16,970 bases of DNA from Rickettsiales bacterium (GTDB lineage Bacteria > Pseudomonadota > Alphaproteobacteria > Methylaequorales > Methylaequoraceae), in NCBI GenBank assembly GCA_002715305.1, contig PAYV01000037.1, positions 1-16,970 on the forward strand. The letters run 5' to 3'. The position numbers and the translations under genes are program-made. This document shows, one piece after another, positions 1 through 13,300 of this stretch (positions within the stretch are counted from its first letter, which is position 1; every line of letters starts with the position of its first letter). Under the pieces are notes generated by a model. It was not told the origin of the DNA, ran no database searches, and saw nothing but the letters and a program-made list of their open reading frames with translations.

Positions 1-680
1 ACAAGGTCGTTATCCTTAGCAACTTGCAAGGACTGAGCGCTAAGATTAGCAGGTGGGTTGGTCTCTTCATTTGCGAAAGCAACAGAGATATTCAATCTAA
101 CACCATCAGCGAAGTAAAGCTTGTCATCAGCTTTGAATCCATCAGATACTTCTGAACTGGAGTCACGTCCGTTGTGTCCACGATCAACAGCATCACGAAG
201 AACCTTGTTCATGTTCTTAACTTTAAGGGTTGAGGTTGGTGCCTGTGCGTTGGACAATTTCATAAGTGCCAACATCTCAGCAGGACCGAAAGTTGTAGCA
301 AGAGCATCAAATGCTTCTTCCTCAAAAAGTGTTTCAGATCCAGCGTTGAAAATAGCCATAACACTGGTCTTGAAGTTAGCAAGCTCATCACTGAGTCCAC
401 CAACAGTAGCGATACCAGTGGTAGCACCACCTTGTGCCTCAATCTCAGTAACTAACTCAGCAGCGGATAAATCAAATCCAGCTGAGTCACCCTCAGCCCA
501 GGTATCACTAGATTGGGTAAAAGCACCCAATTTAGCGTCAATTGTAGCTTTACGCATCTTGATAACAACAGCGTCAGCAACATTAGCAGAACTCATCTCA
601 GTCTGCTCACGGATAGCAATATCGTCATGTTTGTGGGACAATGCAAGTTGTCCTTCTCCTACGAATACAAGTTCACTCAT
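1..680 (-). CDS. Putative abundant virion protein, 3' end cut by window edge
   Basis: This frame starts at the ATG at 680-678 and stays open through 226 codons to the left edge, so the end of the protein is missing. I do not recognise a named family. No signal peptide or membrane segment is visible. The middle (about 75-165) looks helical. The C-terminal part turns to beta-like sequence beginning G181-F-K-A-D-D-K, followed by G193-V. Residues 150-163 and 181-200 align with residues 1513-1526 and 1546-1565 of the LamG protein at 10353-15134, so the two probably share a module. If the module ends at the same place, this protein would stop only a few residues past the edge. Codon choice (GCT, GGT, ACC, ATC, AAC, AAG) is richer in G and C than in the next four genes and resembles the collagen gene, which suggests strong expression. 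A structural role is inference. Confidence 0.8.
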   Translation of the reverse strand, partial: MSELVFVGEGQLALSHKHDDIAIREQTEMSSANVADAVVIKMRKATIDAKLGAFTQSSDTWAEGDSAGFDLSAAELVTEIEAQGGATTGIATVGGLSDELANFKTSVMAIFNAGSETLFEEEAFDALATTFGPAEMLALMKLSNAQAPTSTLKVKNMNKVLRDAVDRGHNGRDSSSEVSDGFKADDKLYFADGVRLNISVAFANEETNPPANLSAQSLQVAKDNDL

Positions 681-681
681 A

Positions 682-702
682 TTTATAATAATTACTTATA
701 AA
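682..702 (-). terminator. Hairpin in the gap between genes 2 and 1
   Basis: TTTATAA at 682-688 pairs with TTATAAA at 696-702, giving a 7-bp stem and a 7-base loop. It lies 25 bases past the stop codon of the gene ending at 727 and just before the ATG at 680. In Mimivirus, transcripts end and are polyadenylated at intergenic hairpins, so this may be the 3' end signal of gene 2. In such AT-rich sequence a 7-bp stem can arise by chance. Confidence 0.3.
689..700 (-). promoter_or_regulatory. Possible late-promoter element of gene 1
   Basis: Read on the minus strand this is TATAAGTAATTA, about 20 bases before the ATG at 680. Nearly the same element, TATAGTAATTA, stands 17 bases before the collagen ATG. 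Both genes look highly expressed from their codon use. The match is short and AT-rich, so this is only suggestive. Confidence 0.25.
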
Positions 703-726
703 ATAAAATATCCAAAAAATTTGATT

Positions 727-2412
727 TTAACTATCGTAGACTGATTTTATATTTAAAGCCATTGAAAAGTCCATGTTGTTCATCTCAAGAATTCTACCAT
801 ATTCATCTAAAAGCTGAATTCTTAATTTTTCAATATTCACTGGACCGAAATATTCTCTCACAGTACTTGTAATATGCTTTGAATCATCTGATAAAATAGA
901 GAAAACAGTCCCTTTAACAGAAATTCTTGCTAAAATGTTTTTGCTTAATATAGATGAATTAAACGCACTAAACATATTTGTATTTACATTATTGTTAAAA
1001 TCATCTACAACCAGGAATAGATAACGAGGACCATGACATTCAAAAAATCCCTCTGATAAATATGTACATCCTTTTGCTTTTAGTTCATCTTTGGGCGACG
1101 TGCTATTATCATTACCACCAAGCTCTGGACTTGTAAAAGGGTCTGTTAATTTATTATATGAAGTATAAAGAGGAAATCTAAATCCTAATATCCAACCAAA
1201 TCCAAGAGGTAGAGGATGTGTACTTACTTCATTATATGTATCTTGTACTGTATTAAAACTTAGATAATTTGGATTAGTATCATCTATCCATTCAGGACTA
1301 CCTGGTTTTATTTCTATATTAGGAGCTGAGAAATTTAACTCAAATCTAGTTGCAGCAGCTGGTATTCCCTTAATAGTGCCTACTGAATTATTATCTACTA
1401 TTAAATTACCAGATTCTAATGGTTGCAATGGTGGACTAGAAAATGGATTTTTTAAAGAATAAGTTGTAGAACTAACAATTGTTTTACCTGAACCAGACCC
1501 ACCTTGATTTATATCAATTGTAAATTTAATCAATTCAGCAAATTCTGGTGGACTATTTCCATTGTTTTTATTTACTAAAAATCGTGAATTCATAGATTGA
1601 TTTAAAAATTTTGTTAAATCAGCATGTATATAATTACCGTCAGGGATTTCTATCATTGTGTAAGCAATTACATTATTAATAATTTTTAATGATAAATTTT
1701 CATTACTTTTAATTTCAGTCCATGAACTACCATTGTATTCACCTATTTTCCAAAGATCCTGATTAAAAAAATGCTTATTTAAATCGTTGACTACCATTCT
1801 TACCCAAAAATAGTTATTTTTTAAACTTTTACTTATAGCATAAAATGTAAGTGGTAATTCTATTTCTGATAATTGTAATTGTATAACATTACTAAACTTC
1901 ATAGGTAATGAAACTAAAAAATCAGAAGCAGTAGTTTTATAATAACTTTCTCTAAATCTAGAGTCAATATTTAAACATTTATTAATAGTTCGCTTATATA
2001 ATGGGTTCATTTTACCAGGAGCTTCATCAGCAGCTAAGTTATATGAAAGACTACTAGTAAGCGCGGTAGTACTTGGATCACTAGCTTTTAAACTATCTCT
2101 CAAATTTTGTTCTATAATTTGGGTATTTCCAACTTGTAAAACTTTGGAGTTAGGTAATCTAGGATTTTCAAAATTTCTATGTGATAAGAGATCATTGTTA
2201 GATGTATCACCAGTAAGCTTAATTTTAACATTATCTAAAAAAGTAGAAATTTTTCTAGTAAAATTTGCATCTAAGGTAGAATTATTAACTACACTTTCTT
2301 GAAATATTGTACATTTAGCAGTTACATCTTCAGTAGCATATGGGTATTTTAAATCTAATAAATCCTCTAAATCTCTCTTATTATAATTATGTATATCTAA
2401 GTCAAAATTCAT
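727..2412 (-). CDS. Virion-type protein of a recurrent NCLDV family, function unknown
   Basis: The protein has 561 residues. I start it at the ATG at 2412. An in-frame ATG at 2472 would add a 20-residue K/I/Y-rich leader and overlap the upstream gene's stop codon and an 18-bp palindrome. The N-terminus (about 8-65) has a short helical segment of the DLEDLLDL type. At 148-165 comes the signature NIDSRFRxxYYxTxxSDF, followed by V-x-L-x-L-S-E-I-E-L-P and a run of beta-type sequence. From memory, this order (small N-terminal helical segment, then NID-R-R and SEIELP) recurs in uncharacterised and virion-associated proteins of Mimivirus-like and related algal viruses. I infer a structural or packaging role and cannot assign a biochemical activity. 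A GSGSGK run near residue 330 lies in a loop without other ATPase motifs. The gene lies 43 bases downstream of gene 3 and 46 bases upstream of gene 1, all on the same strand. Confidence 0.85.
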   Translation of the reverse strand: MNFDLDIHNYNKRDLEDLLDLKYPYATEDVTAKCTIFQESVVNNSTLDANFTRKISTFLDNVKIKLTGDTSNNDLLSHRNFENPRLPNSKVLQVGNTQIIEQNLRDSLKASDPSTTALTSSLSYNLAADEAPGKMNPLYKRTINKCLNIDSRFRESYYKTTASDFLVSLPMKFSNVIQLQLSEIELPLTFYAISKSLKNNYFWVRMVVNDLNKHFFNQDLWKIGEYNGSSWTEIKSNENLSLKIINNVIAYTMIEIPDGNYIHADLTKFLNQSMNSRFLVNKNNGNSPPEFAELIKFTIDINQGGSGSGKTIVSSTTYSLKNPFSSPPLQPLESGNLIVDNNSVGTIKGIPAAATRFELNFSAPNIEIKPGSPEWIDDTNPNYLSFNTVQDTYNEVSTHPLPLGFGWILGFRFPLYTSYNKLTDPFTSPELGGNDNSTSPKDELKAKGCTYLSEGFFECHGPRYLFLVVDDFNNNVNTNMFSAFNSSILSKNILARISVKGTVFSILSDDSKHITSTVREYFGPVNIEKLRIQLLDEYGRILEMNNMDFSMALNIKSVYDS

Positions 2413-2450
2413 TTTATAATATATATGATGAATTTTAATTACATACTGCT

Positions 2451-2468
2451 TCTTATTAATTAATAAGA
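2451..2468 (-). terminator. Perfect 18-bp palindrome over the stop codon of gene 3
   Basis: TCTTATTAATTAATAAGA at 2451-2468 equals its own reverse complement. It spans the stop codon (2456-2458) of the gene at 2456-3505. It fits the Mimivirus pattern in which hairpin-forming palindromes mark transcript 3' ends. With no loop it could instead bind a symmetric protein dimer as DNA. Confidence 0.5.
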
Positions 2469-3505
2469 TCAAATGAAACCGTAATTATTAGAGGTTCGTC
2501 TTTTTCTGCAACAAAAATTGTCTCAGTACCATCTTCAATATCATTGTTCCAAGTTTTTATAATATTATCAAATGTATTATTTTCTCTAAAGGTATTCCAT
2601 TCATCATAATCACCAAAATATTGAGTTACTGACTCAGGCATCCAATAAGATGATTCATTTATAACTATATTTGTAGCTAATGATATTGGAGAATCATCAA
2701 CAGCTTTACTTTGTTCTAGATACAAAGGATAATAACCATTAACCGAAAAAGGCCCTTCTTTATCAAATATATCAGGATCGGACGTGTCAGATGCAGAATC
2801 AGAATCAGAATCACGATTGTAAGGATCAATGCCTTGAGCAATCATATCATCTCTAATCTGTGTTAATTTAATTGAATCAACTGGTTGTCCAGGCATTGGC
2901 ATACCATATAATTCAATATACCTACTCAACATAGGTGTTAGATTTACTTCCATATTCAATTCTAAACCTCCAATATTTTCTTCAGTTACACAACCAAAAA
3001 CTAAATCTATGTTCATTCCTTGTTCTAATTCAGAATATTTACGTCTTTCTTCTGCTAATTGACTATTCAATCTAAAAGTATCATCAAACATTTGTCTAAC
3101 CTTAGCTGCTGCATGAGTTGCATCAAGTATATATTGTACGGCTGTATCAGTACCTTCATTTATTAAATTGATTAGAGGATTGATTGTATTACGGTATGTT
3201 TCAGGAGAAGTTGGAATTTTATTAAAATCGCCACTGCCTAAATGTTTAATATAAGATTCTACAGCAGATGTAATGATTCCATTGTTATCAGCATCTATTT
3301 GATCAATAGTAGGGGTTTCTTGAATAATAGTAACAGCTTGTTCACTATCATCATCAATATCTACTAAATTTACAAATATAAATGGTAAGTTGTTATTTCC
3401 AGATCCACCATTAGTAGCTACTAATTTAGTAGCTTCATATAATCCTTTAGAATCATCAATATTATTATTAGTAAATATAGATCTATAGTTAGCAACAGTA
3501 GTCAT
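2456..3505 (-). CDS. Acidic hypothetical protein, 349 aa
   Basis: I do not recognise this protein. It has 349 residues from the ATG at 3505 and ends in a beta-like segment (PLIITVSFDLIN). It is strongly acidic. There is a DIDDDSEQ patch near residue 50 and a D/S alternating patch (SDSDSASDTSD) near 235-245 that resembles an acidic linker or a casein-kinase-type phosphorylation tract. A charged helix around residues 130-165 contains an EERRKYSELEQ stretch. No signal peptide, membrane segment or catalytic motif is visible. Nine bases separate its ATG from the stop of the 129-residue gene, so the two may share one transcript or be made from abutting late promoters. The position between virion-type genes suggests, but does not prove, a structural or assembly function. 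Confidence 0.8.
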   Translation of the reverse strand: MTTVANYRSIFTNNNIDDSKGLYEATKLVATNGGSGNNNLPFIFVNLVDIDDDSEQAVTIIQETPTIDQIDADNNGIITSAVESYIKHLGSGDFNKIPTSPETYRNTINPLINLINEGTDTAVQYILDATHAAAKVRQMFDDTFRLNSQLAEERRKYSELEQGMNIDLVFGCVTEENIGGLELNMEVNLTPMLSRYIELYGMPMPGQPVDSIKLTQIRDDMIAQGIDPYNRDSDSDSASDTSDPDIFDKEGPFSVNGYYPLYLEQSKAVDDSPISLATNIVINESSYWMPESVTQYFGDYDEWNTFRENNTFDNIIKTWNNDIEDGTETIFVAEKDEPLIITVSFDLIN

Positions 3506-3514
3506 GTATATATA

Positions 3515-3904
3515 TTAATTAGTAAATATATCAAATTGTTTATTTATAATATCTCCTATATTAGAATCTTTAATTCTTTCATTACTTTCTTTTATTTTTT
3601 TTTGTAAATCATCTTTTAAGTCGCTCTTTTCTTCGTCAGAAAGCTCTTTATCCATTACAATAATTAATTGTACTTTAGGAATATTTTCCATCAACAATTT
3701 AGTATCATTTAATAAATATTCAAACATCTTTTTTTTTAAGAGTTTTTCGTCTACCAAATTTTCATTATCATCATAACCATGTTCTAAATCTTTTTTTACT
3801 AAAGCAGTAAAAAAATACTGTAAAGTTTCATTGCTTAAATCATTAAAAAAGACATGATTATCTAAAAATTGTAGAAAATCTCTAGCTTTTTTTCCATCAC
3901 CCAT
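3515..3904 (-). CDS. Small hypothetical protein, 129 aa
   Basis: I do not recognise this protein. It has 129 residues from the ATG at 3904. The N-terminal part (about 8-40) is helical with aromatic residues (ARDFLQFLDNHVFF). Residues 85-125 form a highly charged, probably coiled-coil helix rich in K, E and D (SDEEKSDLKDDLQKKIKES). There is no signal peptide or membrane segment. Only ten bases lie between its ATG and the ATG of the gene pointing the other way at 3915, so each gene's promoter must extend into the other's coding region. The K-rich, AT-biased codon use is that of the neighbouring genes rather than of the collagen gene. Confidence 0.75.
   Translation of the reverse strand: MGDGKKARDFLQFLDNHVFFNDLSNETLQYFFTALVKKDLEHGYDDNENLVDEKLLKKKMFEYLLNDTKLLMENIPKVQLIIVMDKELSDEEKSDLKDDLQKKIKESNERIKDSNIGDIINKQFDIFTN
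3864..3872 (+). promoter_or_regulatory. Possible early-promoter box for the gene at 3915
   Basis: AAAAATTGT at 3864-3872 differs by one base from the AAAAATTGA form of the Mimivirus-type early promoter (AAAATTGA) and lies 42 bases before the ATG at 3915. It sits inside the coding region of the divergent gene 4, so it could be chance in AT-rich coding sequence. Confidence 0.25.
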
Positions 3905-3914
3905 TATATAAATA

Positions 3915-4835
3915 ATGTCACAAATTAATAGATTTTATATAAACAAACCAAGTAATTTTACTGAACTAACTGTATTTAAGCTATACACATTATCATTAGT
4001 CAAAATATTTGCTAATTATGATAGTAAGTTGAATTTAACAGTGATAAATGATAATAGTTTTACAACAAATAAGGAGATAAAATTATTAGTTAAAAAAATA
4101 AGTGATCTAGATAAAAAAAGTATAATACTAAATTTTGATAATGATGTAGATACAAATGATATACCAAAAAACCAAGAAAAATCTTTTGAAAATTATAAAG
4201 ATCCTAGTACTATTACAGATACATTTTTATCATATAATTATAATGTAGTTTCTAAATTTATTTATAAAATAACAGAGCATTTCATAGATTTGGTTAAAAG
4301 TTTTAAAAATTATATGCAATATGATAAAATTTTTGCAAATAAAATGAATATTATACAACAATTAACTTTTAAAGAAACTAAATTTATTACACTGAATTTA
4401 GATACCTACAATAATATTATTATGCCTGACATGTACTACATCAAAGCCTTAGCTATAATTTTCAATACACTAAAATTAAAAGAAAATGATATTAGAAATA
4501 TTAAGATAATTGTCACTTATGATGATAAAATAAATGAAAAAGCATTAAAAATGTTTATAAAAAACATCTCCAAGCATTTAAAATCAATTAATAGTAATAA
4601 TTTTATATCATACAAGGAAATTAATAAATTTTATTCTCAATTTGATAAAGAAGAATTCATATTTTATCTAAATATGTTCCATTTCCCTACAATATGCAGT
4701 CAAAATCCTAATTCTATGATTCCTGTTTTCATAAAAGATAACCACAAAACTTTAGACTGGGATTTGTATAATATGAATATTTTTTCTAAAAAGTTATTTG
4801 CAAACACCTTAATATCAAGATCGTTTGGAATATAA
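3915..4835 (+). CDS. Hypothetical protein, 306 aa
   Basis: I do not recognise this protein. It has 306 residues from the ATG at 3915 and is very rich in K, N, I and F, matching its AT-rich codons. It appears to mix helices and strands, with segments such as FITLNLDTYNNIIMPD (about 157-172) and a strand IKIIVTYDD (about 198-206). There is no signal peptide, convincing membrane segment or known catalytic motif. It is the first gene of the rightward group and diverges from gene 4 with ten bases between the ATGs. An AAAAATTGT box upstream hints at early expression, unlike the presumed late structural genes around it. The AT-bias is the strongest in the window, which fits weak or early expression, though that is inference. 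Confidence 0.8.
   Translation: MSQINRFYINKPSNFTELTVFKLYTLSLVKIFANYDSKLNLTVINDNSFTTNKEIKLLVKKISDLDKKSIILNFDNDVDTNDIPKNQEKSFENYKDPSTITDTFLSYNYNVVSKFIYKITEHFIDLVKSFKNYMQYDKIFANKMNIIQQLTFKETKFITLNLDTYNNIIMPDMYYIKALAIIFNTLKLKENDIRNIKIIVTYDDKINEKALKMFIKNISKHLKSINSNNFISYKEINKFYSQFDKEEFIFYLNMFHFPTICSQNPNSMIPVFIKDNHKTLDWDLYNMNIFSKKLFANTLISRSFGI
3924..3932 (-). promoter_or_regulatory. TCTATTAAT element upstream of gene 4
   Basis: Read on the minus strand the sequence is TCTATTAAT, 20-28 bases before the ATG at 3904. The same nine bases occur 9-17 bases before the LamG gene's ATG. A TCTA core in AT-rich sequence has been reported as the late promoter of Cafeteria roenbergensis virus. It lies within the start of the divergent gene at 3915. 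Two occurrences are weak evidence. Confidence 0.25.
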
Positions 4836-4862
4836 TTAATAGTGCGTATAATATTTTTTTTG

Positions 4863-4890
4863 TAATTAATTTTTTTATAGTAATTAATTA
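4863..4890 (+). terminator. 9-bp stem hairpin between gene 5 and the collagen gene
   Basis: TAATTAATT at 4863-4871 pairs with AATTAATTA at 4882-4890 around a 10-base loop. The same bases also form a direct repeat, GTAATTAATT, at 4862-4871 and 4880-4889. It lies 27 bases past the stop of gene 5 and ends two bases before the collagen ATG. It may be the 3' end signal of gene 5, a regulatory site of the collagen gene, or both. Confidence 0.4.
4876..4886 (+). promoter_or_regulatory. Possible late-promoter element of the collagen gene
   Basis: TATAGTAATTA begins 17 bases before the collagen ATG. It matches TATAAGTAATTA upstream of the leftmost gene apart from one inserted base. It overlaps the hairpin at 4863-4890. 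The link to strong late expression is inference. Confidence 0.25.
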
Positions 4891-4892
4891 TA

Positions 4893-10301
<5,409 letters not shown>

Positions 10302-10307
10302 ATAAAC

Positions 10308-10319
10308 AAAATTAATTTT
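10308..10319 (+). terminator. Perfect 12-bp palindrome after the collagen gene
   Basis: AAAATTAATTTT lies six bases past the collagen stop codon and equals its own reverse complement. A second weak stem, TTAATA (10325-10330) with TATTAA (10338-10343), follows. Either could act as the hairpin-type 3' end signal known from Mimivirus. Confidence 0.4.
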
Positions 10320-10335
10320 TTAGCTTAATATTTTA

Positions 10336-10344
10336 TCTATTAAT
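10336..10344 (+). promoter_or_regulatory. TCTATTAAT element before the LamG gene
   Basis: TCTATTAAT begins 17 bases before the ATG at 10353. The same nonamer stands upstream of gene 4 on the other strand. It contains the TCTA core in AT-rich surroundings reported for the late promoter of Cafeteria roenbergensis virus. Confidence 0.3.
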
Positions 10345-10352
10345 ATCATATA

Positions 10353-13300
10353 ATGGCAACTTACAAATTATATGATATCGGAACAGTAAGTGACAGCACT
10401 TACATGTACAAAGGTGTATACAGAGTTGGTACACAATTATCATCCGTCACAAGTTATGAATTGCTAATTGTTAGATTTAACTTATCAGACGGTTCAATTG
10501 ACCCCAATTATGGTCAACAACAACAAGGTGCGTTTCGCGCACATTTTCAGATAAAACCAAACGATTATCCAGTAGATGTTGAGAAATTGTGTCCAGGTAT
10601 TATGTTTGACGAAGATAACAAATTAACTTTTGCTGGTATAGCTTGGATGTCTGGATTGGGTAGACATGGATTTTATATCGCAAAATTAGACAGTACTGGA
10701 AATTTATCAAACTATGGTACAGGAAACTACGGAGTTTCTGTTGGTGGATTTGATACTAATATTTATTCTTGTACTAAAGAATTACTTGTTGATAAAGCTA
10801 ATAACTGTATATTTGGTGTTTCAACAAGAGAATATGCAACTGATGTAATAAGTCCTTCTTATATTTCACGACGAAATAATGTAGGAAATACAGATAATAA
10901 CTTTGGAAATAACGGTAAAGTTGAAATTACTGATTCTAATTTCACACCACAAATTACCTCATTAACATTTGATAATTTTGGTAATTATTACGTAGGATAT
11001 AATTCATTGAAACAGGATGGTAGTATCTATGGTAACTCTTTTATTAAATCTTACAATTATTCTGGGGGTGAGAATACATACTTTTCTACAAATGGAAAGG
11101 TATTAGTAGATGCCGGTGCAAATTTTGCAGCAGAAGCACCACAAGATTTAGGTTCTGTAGTCAGAGACCAATATTTAAATAATGTAAATGTATTTTTGAC
11201 TATGAACAGTGAAAACAATGCTACATCATTGACAGATCCTGTTGGAAGTCACAATATTAGTTTTGTTGGAAATGCCAAAATTTCCACAGATAATAAGAAA
11301 TTTGGATCTAGTAGTTTAAGATTAGACGGTACTAATAACGGTTATTTACAAATTGGTACTAATAATAATCCTAGTGATATTCCTCTGGCTAATGAAGACT
11401 TTTGTATTGAAATGATGCTTTATTTAGATGCTGTAGATGATGGAAGACGTATTTTAAGTTTAGGAGGAAATACAAGCACTACAGGATTGTTAATAGAATC
11501 ACTAAATAGTGGAGAAAACTTAAATTCTTTAAGAGTTATGATGGGAGACGCAGGAAACAACAATAATGTTGTTAATCTTGTAGGAAGATATTGCTTAGTT
11601 GAAAAAGAATGGCAACATATCGCTTATGTTAGACAAGATAATAATGTTTACTTGTATGTAGACGGTGAACTTAAAGCCGCTGCTTCTTATGAAGGAAGTG
11701 TTAATTTAGGAAATTCAGGAAGCTTGAAATTAGGAGCTGATCAAAATGGTGAAAATGGTATGATTGGTAACATTGATGATTTCAGAGTAACTATTGGAAA
11801 AAGTAGATACTTTAATACTTTCAAGGTTCCTGAACATCAAATCTCTAATGTAGGCAAAAGTAGTGATGTAAAATTGCTTTTGCATTTTGAAGGAGATAAT
11901 AACTCAAAAACTATTGTTGACCGTGGCGTTAGTAAGATCTCTACATGCACATGTTTAGGAAATGCTGAAATATCTAGCGATAAACATAGATTTGGTGGTT
12001 CATCTCTTAAGCTTGATGGTGTAAACAGTGTGGTAGAAGTACCTGATAGTAAAATTAACTGGCCTACATCATTTTATGCTAGTCCTTTTACGATTGAAGG
12101 ATATTTTTACTTTAATGATGTAAGTAAAACTCAAGTTATGATCAAGAAAAATAACTCTATTACTATGCAATATGATAATTTAAGCGGTCTTAAATTTTTA
12201 TCAGTTACATTAACAGATACTAATAATGCTACTACTAGATTCAAACAGTTACCTTGGGAACCTGTTGCTAATAGATGGTATCATATCGCTTTTGTTAAAA
12301 ACGGTGTTAATGTAGGTCTATATGTAGACGGACAAAGATTAGTTAATGCTAATTATTTGAACACAATTCAAGATGGTGGTACTTCTTCCCCTTGGGATAT
12401 TGGTGGAAACCGTGCTGGTAGTGCCGATTATTTTGACGGATACATTGATGAAGTAAGAATTGTAGCTAGTGCTGTTTATACTGATACATTTACTCCTGCT
12501 CATCATCAATTCTTCCCTACACAAGAACATGCTATCACTAGTAATGATAACTATCAAGATCAAAATAAATTATTACTTCATTTTGAAGAAGCTGATGGTT
12601 CTAATTTAGTAGATTCTAGCAATAATGACACAGCAGTTACATTACAAAATGGAACATTAAATAGTGATAATGCTCGTTTTGGTAGCAAATCTCTATATGT
12701 TCCTGCTAGTGGTAAAGGGGCTAATATAGCTGGACTAACATCTAATGTTACTGATATTGGTAATGGTAATATTGATTATACTATTGAGATGTATATTAAA
12801 CTTAATCAAATAAAAAATAATGCTGTTTTATTTACAACTGATCATGCTACAGATCAACATTTGAGTATTACATTAAAAAATAATGGTATTGGTGCACAAA
12901 CCATTGAAGCTCTTCTTCAACATGGAAGTGGAGTAGGATCTCATATTCATACAATCGGTGCAACAGATATTAGTAGTCTAAATAATGATGGCAACTGGCA
13001 TCATTTAGCATTAGTAAGAAAAAGTCAGAAGGTCAAATTATACATTGATGGTGTTAATTTATCTAACACTCTTCAGAATGTTGGAACAACAATCAATGGA
13101 CCTTTTATACTTGGAAAAGATCTAGATGGATATATTGATGAACTTAGAATTACTGATGGTGTAGCCAGATATTCTGGTAATTTCACACCTCAAACTAGTG
13201 CTTTTGGTAGTGAACCAGTAGCTGCACCCGAACCACAATATAACACAGCAGATTATAGTAATTCAAAACTTTTGTTACATTTTGATAGTGTATCTACTAA

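Noticed and set aside
121..744. 207-residue open frame on the plus strand, opposite the leftmost gene
   Set aside because: It is antisense to an open frame with clear codon bias and a homologous module. Its Ser/Ala-rich content is what reverse-reading such codons gives, and its 3' end runs through the AT-rich gap.
1470..1500. GSGSGK run in gene 2 as a possible Walker A motif
   Set aside because: It lacks the GxxxxGK[ST] spacing with a preceding hydrophobic strand, and no Walker B or other ATPase motif follows.
2413..2472. N-terminal extension of gene 2 from the ATG at 2472
   Set aside because: The extra 20 residues (K, I and Y rich) come from intergenic-type AT sequence, overlap the upstream stop codon and palindrome, and precede the conserved-looking start MNFDLDI.
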